Shown piece after piece: positions 24,860 through 32,440 of a stretch of DNA of 50,705 nt. The notes under the pieces are model-generated. The model ran no database searches. It had not been told where the DNA came from and worked only from the letters and a program-made list of their open reading frames with translations. The stretch comes from Mycobacterium sp. ENV421. GTDB taxonomy: Bacteria; Actinomycetota; Actinomycetes; Mycobacteriales; Mycobacteriaceae. Both the position numbers and the translations under genes were made by a program. The stretch lies in the NCBI RefSeq assembly GCF_002887815.1, contig NZ_PDHO01000033.1, positions 1 through 50,705 of the forward strand. The letters are read 5' to 3'. Position 1 is the first letter of the stretch. The number at the start of each line of letters is the position of its first letter.

Positions 24860-25747
24860 TCACTGGGGCCGTTGAGATTCCGGCAACAGATGACGACCTG
24901 ACGCGGGCACTACGACTTCCGTGGGTAGTGGGTTTCGGCGTAACCATGCGTCGACAGTTCGGGAAAAGAGATCGGGACGGCACAGGGGCCAGTCGTGGGG
25001 CATGCCGGTCGCGACTCCGTCGATGCCGTAGGGCATCGAGTCCGCGAGTGTCTGTGCCAAGTATCGGACGAATCGCAGTTCCTTCTCGCCTGTGAGGAAC
25101 AGCGTTGCCACCGTAGACTCTCCGAGCGTGGTGGGCAGCGTGAATCCCGCTGAGGCCTCAGCGATTTGCGCAAGCTGTGCGCCCGAGTTGAGCTGTGCGT
25201 CGTCCTGGTAGTCAGCGTTCTCGGCTGCCTCGCGTTCGTCCCAGAATCGGTTGATGACTGCCCACCGAAACCATGAGGTCTGGGTGAGGAGTCGCGCCAA
25301 TCGCCGCGTGAGCTGCACCGCGGGCAACATGTTGACGAAGGTGCTGCTTAGCACCGCTCGGTCGATGAGGTGCGGCTGCGTTGCAAGCAGTTGTACGCCA
25401 ACCTGAGCCCCGAGCGAGAAGCCAACCATGTGTGCGCGGCCCGTGCTAGCCCGCGCGCGGATAACCTCTGCAACCGCGGCAGCGGCACTGCCCATCTCGA
25501 AAGGTCCCTGTTCGGAGCTCCGGCCGTACTGGGGGAGGTCAGGGACCAGGCAGTGATACTGCAGCATCCGGTCGACCACGGGCTCCCATGTCCAGCCACT
25601 CATCAGTCCGCCGTGTAGGAAGACGATGGCGGGCGCGTCGACTGGACCGGATTCGCGCACGAACAGATCCACGTTCGCGATGCTATCCGCCAAGTGCGAA
25701 TGATCGGCGAAACTGGACGGTGTCGGCTCTGTGTGTGACTCCTGCAC
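24860..25747 (-). CDS. Alpha/beta-hydrolase fold protein
   Basis: A 295-residue alpha/beta hydrolase. IVFLHGGLMSGWTWEPVVDRM carries the oxyanion-hole HGG, MVGFSLGAQVGVQL the GxSxG nucleophile, and GMPHDWPLCRPDLF the probable catalytic His. No signal peptide is seen, so it is likely cytoplasmic. The family includes esterases, thioesterases and epoxide hydrolases; substrate is not determinable. The GTG at 25747 is preceded by GAGGA at 6 nt. It is the only gene in its block, divergent from the first Gfo/Idh gene. A role in trimming or releasing acyl chains of the lipid is only a guess. Confidence 0.8.
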   Translation of the reverse strand: MQESHTEPTPSSFADHSHLADSIANVDLFVRESGPVDAPAIVFLHGGLMSGWTWEPVVDRMLQYHCLVPDLPQYGRSSEQGPFEMGSAAAAVAEVIRARASTGRAHMVGFSLGAQVGVQLLATQPHLIDRAVLSSTFVNMLPAVQLTRRLARLLTQTSWFRWAVINRFWDEREAAENADYQDDAQLNSGAQLAQIAEASAGFTLPTTLGESTVATLFLTGEKELRFVRYLAQTLADSMPYGIDGVATGMPHDWPLCRPDLFSRTVDAWLRRNPLPTEVVVPASGRHLLPESQRPQ

Positions 25748-25757
25748 GCGGGTCCTC

Positions 25758-25805
25758 GATTCAGAACCAGTCTTCGGAACGGATTCAGAACCAGTCTTCG
25801 GAACG
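25758..25805. repeat. Perfect 24-bp tandem duplication (2 copies) in a divergent promoter region
   Basis: Copies at 25758-25781 and 25782-25805 are identical. They lie in the 149-nt divergent gap between the hydrolase and the first Gfo/Idh gene, beginning 11 nt upstream of the hydrolase start and ending 7 nt before a -10-like TACTCT (25812-25817). A duplicated operator or a recent slippage event are both possible. Confidence 0.85.
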
Positions 25806-25896
25806 TCGGGGTACTCTTCCCACGGCCACCCCTGAGCCTAAGTGGGCCACACGAGGGTGGCATTGCGCGGAGACGAAGAAGCTATGCAAGGAGCGC

Positions 25897-26886
25897 ATGG
25901 TGGGCCAGATACGGATCGGCGTCCTGGGGGCGGCCCAGATTGCACCGGCAGCGCTGATCGCCCCCGCGAAGGACAACTCCGAGTTTGCGGTGGCCGCAGT
26001 GGCTGCCCGAGATTTGACGCGCGCTCAGGCCTTCGCCGCCAAACATGGCATCCCCCGCGTGCATGACAGCTACGAGTCGCTCATTGCCGACCCGGACGTA
26101 GATGCGATCTACAACCCACTGCCAAACGGCCTGCACGGCAAGTGGACTCGTGCTGCGATTGAAGCGGGTAAACATGTGCTATGTGAAAAGCCGTTCACCG
26201 CCAATGCCGCTGAGGCCCGAGAGATCGCAGAGTTGGCCGCCACTTCGGACCGAGTGGTCATGGAAGCGTTTCACTATCGCTATCATCCTCTCGCGTTGCG
26301 GGCCGAGGAGATTATCGCCTCGGGGGAGTTGGGCACTGTGAAGCACGTGGACGCAGCGTTCTGCTTTCCACTGCCGAAATACTCTGACATCCGTTACGAC
26401 TACGCCCTCGCCGGAGGCGCGACAATGGATGCCGGATGTTATGCGGTCCACATGTTGCGGACATTCGGCGGAGCGACCCCGGAAGTTGTTTCGGCACAGG
26501 CGAAGTTACGTGGCAGCAAGGTGGACCGGGCGATGACGGCGCAGCTCCGGTTTCCCGGCGGGCACACGGGGCGGCTCCGATGCTCGATGTGGTCGACCGA
26601 TCTGCTGAGGATAAGCCTGCGGGTGACTGGTGACCGGGGCGAGTTGTTTGTGCTGAATCCCCTGCTGCCGCACCTCTTTCATCGGTTTTCAGTGCGATCA
26701 GACGCCGGCAAGCGGGTGGAGCGATTCCGTCGCCGTGCTACCTATGCTTATCAGCTGGACGCGTTCGCGGCCGCGGTGCTGAGAGGGGAGCCGGTGCGGA
26801 CGACACCGGACGATTCGATCCATACTATGACCGTCATCGACTCGATCTACCGCGCTGCGGCGCTTCCGCCACGCGAGCCCAGCTGA
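25897..26886 (+). CDS. Gfo/Idh/MocA-family NAD(P)-dependent oxidoreductase, copy 1
   Basis: A 329-residue protein. Its Rossmann start is RIGVLGAAQIAP, the conserved catalytic-lysine motif is CEKPFTANAAEA, and the C-terminal domain has GGATMDAGCYAVHMLR. The GCY form is typical of the dimeric dihydrodiol/sugar dehydrogenase branch. Relatives oxidise or reduce sugar or nucleotide-sugar hydroxyls, so a role in modifying a deoxysugar is plausible. AAGGAG (25888-25893) is 3 nt from the ATG and 6 nt from the adjacent GTG at 25900, so either may start translation. The open frame upstream is non-coding and reads through the tandem repeat. It is followed 132 nt later by a close paralogue. Confidence 0.85.
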   Translation: MVGQIRIGVLGAAQIAPAALIAPAKDNSEFAVAAVAARDLTRAQAFAAKHGIPRVHDSYESLIADPDVDAIYNPLPNGLHGKWTRAAIEAGKHVLCEKPFTANAAEAREIAELAATSDRVVMEAFHYRYHPLALRAEEIIASGELGTVKHVDAAFCFPLPKYSDIRYDYALAGGATMDAGCYAVHMLRTFGGATPEVVSAQAKLRGSKVDRAMTAQLRFPGGHTGRLRCSMWSTDLLRISLRVTGDRGELFVLNPLLPHLFHRFSVRSDAGKRVERFRRRATYAYQLDAFAAAVLRGEPVRTTPDDSIHTMTVIDSIYRAAALPPREPS

Positions 26887-27018
26887 GCCGCTTTGCTCAC
26901 GGTTCCGGCAATTCTGGCTACGCTAGTTAGAACGTCTTCTAGTATCGCGTCGGTGACGGGGCCGCCGGGTGTGTCAGCCTCATCGCCGCCGTCGCTCATC
27001 TAGTGGGAGAGAGAAGTA
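26887..27018. other. Gap between the two Gfo/Idh genes
   Basis: 132 nt without a gene. It holds a short inverted repeat TAGAA-CGTC-TTCTA (26928-26941) and two TANNNT candidates (TACGCT at 26919, TAGTAT at 26940). A purine-rich GGGAGAGAGAAG precedes the second gene. A separate promoter for copy 2 is possible but weakly supported. Confidence 0.35.
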
Positions 27019-28017
27019 ATGCCAGACAGCGCTGGCCGGGTACGCATCGGCATCTTGGGTGCGTCAAGTTTCGCGCCGACGACGATAATCAACCCGGCCA
27101 AGGGGAACCGCGATGTCGCGATAACGGCTGTCGCGTCACGCGACCAGCCCAGTGCTGATGAGTTTGCGGGCAAGTACGGCGTCCCCAAGGCTTACGGCAG
27201 CTACGAAGCGCTGATCGACGATCCGGAGCTGGATGCCATCTACGTCTTGGTGCCAACCAGCATGCACGGCAAATGGACGAAAGTCGCGCTCGCTGCCGGC
27301 AAGCATGTTTTGGTCGAGAAGCCGTTCACGGCCAATGCCGCCGAAGCGCAAGAAATCGCCGATCTGGCCGCTAAGTCGGATCGCGTGGTGATGGAGGCGA
27401 TCCAATTCCGCCACCATCCACTGACGCGGCGGGTGCAGGAGATCATCACGTCGGGAGAGATCGGCACTCTGCAGCGAGTGGATGTCACGCTGTGCGTAAT
27501 GCTGCCGACGTTCAAAGCCAACTGCTACAACTACGCCATGGCCGGCGGGGCGATGATGGATGCCGGCAGCTACGTGACAAACATGGCCCGCACCTTCGGC
27601 GGCTCGACCCCGGAAGTCGTTTCGGCAGAAGCGAAACTGCAGAAGCCCCACGTGGACCGGGCAATGAAAGCCGAGCTTCGTTATGCTGGCGGTCACACCG
27701 GCCGTCTGCAGTGCGCACTGTGGTCAGGCAAGCTGTTTCGGGCAAGTGCGAAAATCGTTGGTGACGAGGGCGAGCTGGGTTGGCTCAGTCCGGCGGCACC
27801 CAATCTCTTCCCGCGGCTCTCGGTACGATCGTCCAACGGAAAACGTGCAGAACGCTTCTCACGCCGCACCACCTACTCATTCCAGCTGGACGCCTTTGCC
27901 GGCTCGGTGCTGCGCGGAGAGCCGGTACGGACGTCACCGCAAGATGCTGTCGAGAACATGAGCGTTATCGACGCGGTCTATCGCGCCGCCGGCCTCCCGA
28001 TTCGTGAGCCGAGCTGA
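27019..28017 (+). CDS. Gfo/Idh/MocA-family NAD(P)-dependent oxidoreductase, copy 2
   Basis: A 332-residue paralogue of the preceding gene, alignable almost without gaps, and ending in nearly the same residues (REPS). It shows RIGILGASSFAP, VEKPFTANAAEAQEIADLAA and GGAMMDAGSYVTNMAR. The substrate-side positions differ from copy 1 (VPTSMHGKW versus NPLPNGLHGKW; SYVTN versus CYAVH), suggesting distinct substrates after duplication. A GGGAGAGAGAAG stretch precedes the ATG. It is convergent with the membrane methyltransferase, 42 nt apart. Reaction unknown; sugar oxidoreduction is the family default. Confidence 0.85.
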   Translation: MPDSAGRVRIGILGASSFAPTTIINPAKGNRDVAITAVASRDQPSADEFAGKYGVPKAYGSYEALIDDPELDAIYVLVPTSMHGKWTKVALAAGKHVLVEKPFTANAAEAQEIADLAAKSDRVVMEAIQFRHHPLTRRVQEIITSGEIGTLQRVDVTLCVMLPTFKANCYNYAMAGGAMMDAGSYVTNMARTFGGSTPEVVSAEAKLQKPHVDRAMKAELRYAGGHTGRLQCALWSGKLFRASAKIVGDEGELGWLSPAAPNLFPRLSVRSSNGKRAERFSRRTTYSFQLDAFAGSVLRGEPVRTSPQDAVENMSVIDAVYRAAGLPIREPS

Positions 28018-28059
28018 TCGAGGTCGTCGGCTGCTGTAATGCGCGACGCAGAGATCTGC

Positions 28060-29187
28060 CTAACCCCGTTGGGGACCAAGAGTTCCGAGGCCGGTGATTT
28101 CGAGGCTCACGGACTTCCGAAGGCCTGCCGCGCCGAGCATAAAAAGAATGTCACCCATCGGCGCGCCCAGCCAGAACCGCCAAAAGCGCCTGGTGAAGAT
28201 CTTCCACAGGTAGCGACCATCGAGCAGATGGATGGTGACTGCGGCCAGGCGGTATAGGGTTCGCTTCCAACGAGACGTCACCATCTCGGCATTCATCTCG
28301 CCGACCTCGAGACCCCAGGACCTGTAGCGCCATTTCAGCCCGTAGCGGCTCTGGAATTCGAAGAAGGCACGCATCTCTCCATTGGTAACCAGATACTCGT
28401 CGAAGACGAGAATTGATCCTTCGACGAATCGATTCTTGCAGATTTCCAACCCATGCAAGCAGCTCTCATAGGTGTCCAAATCCATGTGGAACAACCTGAT
28501 TGAGGCCGTAGGACGTTCCGCCAAGAACGGGGCCAAGGTGTCGTAGGTGCTCCCTTTGATGTACTCCACCTCGCGGCCGAGCGCAATGGGCACCCCGTCG
28601 TCCAATGTCACACCCGTATCTTGGATGAACCGTCGCGCCAGCGGATCTGACAGCGAGAACGTGCCCTGCTTGATGAGGAATTGGTCCTCGATCTGCCAGT
28701 CCTCGACAAGGCCTTCGAATGTGTCGAAACCGTACACCGTGCGGCCCGATGCCTCCGACGTCAGGCGCGTCGACCAGCCGATCCACACACCAAGGTCGAG
28801 CAACAGTTCGTCGGAATTCTCCGGCGTCGGCTCTGGTAGCCGGGAGGCTTCCCACAACAGTGGGTGGCCCGCAATCCTGCGGTCGCGCAGCTCGGTCAGC
28901 GACTGCGTGATGAACGCTTGGTACGGCTCGTCGTAGCGCTTAATGTCGCGCGCATATAGGTTGGGAATGTATCGGCCGCGGTCACGGTAAACCACGCGGG
29001 CGCAAAGCAATCCGACCAGCAGCGCGGCGATCACGATGAGCAGAACCGGCACGAAATAGCATGCGGTCGCGATCCCGAGTCCAATCAGCACGAGGACCGC
29101 TCGCCAGATCCGATGGATGTTCGTCCGGTCGACGGTCTGGTTGGTTCGACCCACGGTGCCGCTATCGACGACTCCCAACGTTTTCAC
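28060..29187 (-). CDS. Membrane-anchored TylF-family O-methyltransferase
   Basis: A 375-residue protein with two predicted TM helices near the N-terminus (about residues 27-65, WRAVLVLIGLGIATACYFV and LLIVIAALLVGLLCARVVY). A TylF-like domain follows: LLLDLGVWIGWSTRLTS, YGFDTFEGL, IRLFHMDLDTYESCLHGLE and ILVFDEY. The metal-binding Asp residues are present. A hydrophobic anchor is unusual for this normally soluble family and suggests action on a membrane lipid intermediate. Start: GTG at 29187 abuts GGAGG too closely; TTG at 29178 has that GGAGG at 8 nt and may be the true start. It lies 38 nt after the GMC gene on the same strand, so the two are probably an operon. Confidence 0.82.
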   Translation of the reverse strand: MKTLGVVDSGTVGRTNQTVDRTNIHRIWRAVLVLIGLGIATACYFVPVLLIVIAALLVGLLCARVVYRDRGRYIPNLYARDIKRYDEPYQAFITQSLTELRDRRIAGHPLLWEASRLPEPTPENSDELLLDLGVWIGWSTRLTSEASGRTVYGFDTFEGLVEDWQIEDQFLIKQGTFSLSDPLARRFIQDTGVTLDDGVPIALGREVEYIKGSTYDTLAPFLAERPTASIRLFHMDLDTYESCLHGLEICKNRFVEGSILVFDEYLVTNGEMRAFFEFQSRYGLKWRYRSWGLEVGEMNAEMVTSRWKRTLYRLAAVTIHLLDGRYLWKIFTRRFWRFWLGAPMGDILFMLGAAGLRKSVSLEITGLGTLGPQRG

Positions 29188-29225
29188 CTCCAGGTTTCCG
29201 GACAGACTAGGACCGACTCGATGAC

Positions 29226-30863
29226 TCAGGTGGCGAAGTGCGCCTGGTTCATGTGGGCGGCGACCCGCAACGCGTTGGCCGCAACAGTCAGACTCGGGTT
29301 CAAGCCGGCGCTGGACGGAAAGAAGGACGTGTCCACGACGTAGAGGTTGTCGACCTCGTGCGCACGGTTCTGGGAATCCAGCACGCTGGACGCGGGGTCG
29401 GTCCCGAATCGGCAGGTGCCGCAGACATGGCCCATGTTCGAGTTGTTCTTGCCGCTGCCCAGACCACGGGTGCGAAACGGCTTCAGCACATCCTTGAACA
29501 TCCGCAGAAAGGCCGCGTGCCGCTCGATCTCGTTCGCGCGCAGCCGGTATTGCATCCGCATCCGCTGGCGACCGTCGGAGCCGGGCAGGTCGGACAGCAG
29601 CACGCGGTTGTCGCGATAGGGCAGGTCTTCCATCATCGCGGCCAGGATCAGTCCACCGGTGAAGAACTTCTCGTACACACGCCGCACCGCGGGCCGCATC
29701 AGGCGTAGCGCGCTGGCCTGCGGTCCTGGGCGGTTGAGCAGCCACTCCATCGGCGGTATCGCGCCGAACGACTGCACGGTTCCGTACTTCTGGCCCTGAT
29801 GAAAGTAGAAGTCGTTGAGCCCGATCTCCTTGTTGGCGTCCGTGATTGCGGAACCCGGTTCCGGCCAGAGCATGATCGGATCGAGCAGGTGGCGCATCAG
29901 GTTGCGGCCCACCATGTCTGAGCCATTGGCCAGGCCGCGCGGCCAGTCGCCAGAACGAGAATTCAGCAGCAGAACGGGGGTCGCCAGCGCGCCCGCGGCC
30001 AGCACCACGACCTTCGCCGTCAATGTCAGCCGGCCGCTGGGGTGCTTGCAGATAACCTGCCGTACCCCGGTGCGGTCGGCCTCCAGATGCAGGACCCGGC
30101 ATTCGGTCAACAGCTGGGCGCCGTGTTCGGTGACCGCGGGCAGCACGCAGTTTCGTGAGGCGTCGTTCTTGCACGACTGGGAGCAGAGGTACGTCTGGCA
30201 CGTGGCGCAGTCGGCGGTGTAGTCGCAGGCCATCGGCAAGTGATAGGGGTGAAGGCCGCGACCCGTCAGATAATCGACCAACGGCTTATTGTCGGCCGAA
30301 AAGGGTGGAGCGGCAGGGAGATTGACGCCTGAATCAGGTCGCAGCGGATCGGGCTGGCCGCGGACCCGGAATAGCTTCTCCGCCTCGGCGTACCAGGGCC
30401 GCATCTCGTCGTACGTGACCGGCCAGGCCTCAGGCACGGTGGAGTCGCCGGGGTCGGCGAAGTTCTGCCGGGGGGTGAAATCGCGGGCGAAGAACCGCTC
30501 GCACACCATGCCGTAGAGCGCCGAGGACCCGCCGGTTCCGCCGCCGATGAACGGCACGAACTTCTTGGGGGAGCGCCCGCTGATGTCCTCGACCTCGTCG
30601 GTTGAGCGTCCGCCACGGGCCAGGGCGTCGTGATAGGTGTCTGCGGATCGGGTGGCCAGCGGCTCACCTAGCTCCGGCATCGCCGAACGAATCGTTCCCG
30701 GCGTCCCGGGAAGGGTGGACCGGCCCTTTTCCACATAGAGCACCCGCCGGCCGGCTTTGGCGAGCTGATAGCCCAGCGTCCCGCCGCCCATGCCGGTGCC
30801 CACGACGATCACGTCCCACTCGATGCGTTCCGTCTCGCGCGCAGTCAATGCGCCGTCAGCCAA
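29226..30863 (-). CDS. GMC-family FAD-dependent oxidoreductase with a cysteine-rich insert
   Basis: Flavoenzyme of 545 residues from TTG 30863. DVIVVGTGMGGGTLGYQL is the FAD-binding loop, GGGTGGSSALYGMV the GMC signature 1 region, and HVCGTCRFGTDPASSVL with NLYVVDTSFFPSSAGLNPSLT the C-terminal catalytic/FAD region. A Cys cluster C-x5-C-x2-C-x4-C-x3-C (in CDYTADCATCQTYLC and SQSCK) resembles that of long-chain alcohol-oxidase-type GMC proteins and could bind metal or an Fe-S cluster. It may oxidise an alcohol of the lipid or a sugar. TTG 30863 is preferred because GAGGAG lies 7 nt upstream; the frame is open to GTG 30941. A TACGAT -10 candidate is at 30919-30924. Confidence 0.85.
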   Translation of the reverse strand: MADGALTARETERIEWDVIVVGTGMGGGTLGYQLAKAGRRVLYVEKGRSTLPGTPGTIRSAMPELGEPLATRSADTYHDALARGGRSTDEVEDISGRSPKKFVPFIGGGTGGSSALYGMVCERFFARDFTPRQNFADPGDSTVPEAWPVTYDEMRPWYAEAEKLFRVRGQPDPLRPDSGVNLPAAPPFSADNKPLVDYLTGRGLHPYHLPMACDYTADCATCQTYLCSQSCKNDASRNCVLPAVTEHGAQLLTECRVLHLEADRTGVRQVICKHPSGRLTLTAKVVVLAAGALATPVLLLNSRSGDWPRGLANGSDMVGRNLMRHLLDPIMLWPEPGSAITDANKEIGLNDFYFHQGQKYGTVQSFGAIPPMEWLLNRPGPQASALRLMRPAVRRVYEKFFTGGLILAAMMEDLPYRDNRVLLSDLPGSDGRQRMRMQYRLRANEIERHAAFLRMFKDVLKPFRTRGLGSGKNNSNMGHVCGTCRFGTDPASSVLDSQNRAHEVDNLYVVDTSFFPSSAGLNPSLTVAANALRVAAHMNQAHFAT

Positions 30864-30955
30864 AATCGAGCTCCTCAGCGTGATGGCCCAAATATCGGCC
30901 TGGGCTCGGCGATTCGGGATCGTATCAACGTTGAGCCGCACGCATGGCCGAACGC

Positions 30956-30985
30956 TTACTGGCTCGTCAAAAAACCGGTAATAAT
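30956..30985 (+). promoter_or_regulatory. Candidate promoter for glycosyltransferase 2
   Basis: -35-like TTACTG (30956-30961), 17-nt spacer, -10-like TAATAA (30979-30984). Transcription near 30991 would put the hairpin at 30996-31015 at the very 5' end of the mRNA. Confidence 0.45.
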
Positions 30986-30995
30986 GTCCGTTGCT

Positions 30996-31015
30996 CCTGC
31001 GGGTGTGCCCGCAGG
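30996..31015 (+). promoter_or_regulatory. 5'-leader stem-loop ahead of glycosyltransferase 2
   Basis: CCTGCGGG-TGTG-CCCGCAGG, a perfect 8-bp GC-rich stem with a 4-nt loop, between the candidate promoter and the ATG at 31040. It could protect the 5' end or be an operator. Confidence 0.5.
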
Positions 31016-31039
31016 ACGATCGAAAGGCCAGAACCGGCG

Positions 31040-32308
31040 ATGAAATTTGTGCTGTCCAGCTACGGCGGTCGCGGCGATATCGAGCCCGCCGTGGTGGTCG
31101 GCCGTGAGCTCCTGCGCAGAGGGCACGACATCCGCATGGCCGTCCCGCCCAATCTGGTCGGCTTCGCCGAGGCGGCCGGCCTTCCGGCGGTGGCTTATGG
31201 CCTGGATTCGAAAGACATCCTCGAGCTGCAGTGGCGCTATTTCACGCTGTACGGCCGCACCCCGTGGAAGCTCAAGGAGCTCAACCGGATGGCCGCGGAA
31301 ACCGCGCAGTTCGCCGACGAGTGCTGGGCGGAGATGACCAGGAACCTGGCTGCGGCCGCCGAGGGGGCTGACCTGCTACTCACCGGGCTGATCTTCGAGC
31401 AGCCGGCGGCCAATGTCGCGGAGGCGTACGACGTTCCGCTGGTCACCCTGCACTACTTCCCGTACCGGGTGCACGGTCAGCTGCTACCGCTGCTGCCGGC
31501 GCCGCTGAGTCGCATGGCGATGACGGTGAATGAGTGGACCGCGTGGCGCGGGACTCGTCGCGGCGAAGATGCGCAGCGGCTCGAATTGGGGTTGCCCAAG
31601 GCCACCAGCCCCGTACCGCGTCGCGTCGCGGACCGGAGTTCGCTGGAGATCCAGGCATACGACGAGTTGATGTTTCCTCGGCTGGCGGGCGAGTGGCGCA
31701 AATGGGATCGCCAGCGGCCATTTGTCGGCGCCCTGGCGATGGCGTCGCCGACCGAGTCCGATGCGGAGGCGGCGTCGTGGATCGCCGACGGGACGCCGCC
31801 GATATTTTTCGGATTCGGAAGCGTCCCGATCGGATCGCCTGCCGATACGGTCGCGATGATCGCCGCAGCGTGTGCCCAGTTGGGGGAGCGCGCGATCGTC
31901 GGCGCGGGCGGTACCGACTACACCAGCGCCCCGCAGTTCGACCATGTCAAGGTGGTCGGCCAGGTCAACTACGCGACGATCTTCCCGTCCTGTCGCGCGG
32001 TGGTGCACCACGGCGGCTCGGGAACCCTGGCCGCATGTCTGCGCGCGGGAGTCCCCCAGCTTGTGCTCTGGACACTGCCTGACCAGCCGTTTTTTGCGGC
32101 TCAGCTGAAACGGCTGAAGGTCGGGGCGGGGCGCCGCTTCTCGACAACCACCGAAAAATCACTGGTGAAGGACTTGCGTCGGATCCTGGCCCTGGACTAC
32201 GCGGCGCGGGCTCGTGAGATCGCCCCGCGGATGACGACACGTGACGATGCGGTCGTTGCTGCGGCTGATCGTGTGGAGGAATTTGCACGCCTGAAGTGCC
32301 GGGCCTGA
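31040..32308 (+). CDS. GT-B glycosyltransferase (GT1, GPL Gtf family), paralogue 2
   Basis: A 422-residue paralogue. MKFVLSSYGGRGDIEPAVVVGREL opens the acceptor domain; IFFGFGSVPIGSP and VHHGGSGTLAACLRAGVP mark the donor-nucleotide site. The loop differs from paralogue 1 (GSGTLAAC versus GAGTTAAG), suggesting another donor or acceptor. The ATG at 31040 coincides with the family start and follows AAAGG; the frame is open to 30944. It is divergent from the GMC gene and heads the block with sugar-nucleotide genes, so it may use the sugar made by the neighbouring dehydrogenase and SDR. Confidence 0.92.
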   Translation: MKFVLSSYGGRGDIEPAVVVGRELLRRGHDIRMAVPPNLVGFAEAAGLPAVAYGLDSKDILELQWRYFTLYGRTPWKLKELNRMAAETAQFADECWAEMTRNLAAAAEGADLLLTGLIFEQPAANVAEAYDVPLVTLHYFPYRVHGQLLPLLPAPLSRMAMTVNEWTAWRGTRRGEDAQRLELGLPKATSPVPRRVADRSSLEIQAYDELMFPRLAGEWRKWDRQRPFVGALAMASPTESDAEAASWIADGTPPIFFGFGSVPIGSPADTVAMIAAACAQLGERAIVGAGGTDYTSAPQFDHVKVVGQVNYATIFPSCRAVVHHGGSGTLAACLRAGVPQLVLWTLPDQPFFAAQLKRLKVGAGRRFSTTTEKSLVKDLRRILALDYAARAREIAPRMTTRDDAVVAAADRVEEFARLKCRA

Positions 32309-32320
32309 TCACTTTTGCCA

Positions 32321-32342
32321 GCCGCCCGAATTTCGGGTCGGC
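32321..32342 (+). terminator. Hairpin after glycosyltransferase 2
   Basis: GCCGCCCGA (32321-32329) pairs with TCGGGTCGGC (32333-32342) with one bulge and a 3-nt loop, 12 nt after the stop codon. No U-tract follows on this strand. It may attenuate transcription before the next gene, which has a 132-nt leader. Confidence 0.4.
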
Positions 32343-32440
32343 AGCGTCAATATTCGATTAGGCTGCGCAGCGACCGCTGGTCGTGAGGCCCGGTCCGATC
32401 CAGGACGCGCACGGGGTAGGTGAAGGAGCTAGGTACGGCG

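Noticed and set aside
25588..25896. N-terminal extension of the first Gfo/Idh protein containing a repeated IQNQSSER peptide.
   Set aside because: It runs antisense through the hydrolase and the tandem DNA repeat. The Rossmann motif begins right after ATG 25897 with an AAGGAG upstream.
29188..30201. Upstream extension of the membrane methyltransferase frame over the GMC gene.
   Set aside because: The extension is a frame shadow of the GMC coding sequence; family homology and a ribosome binding site begin only near 29178-29187.
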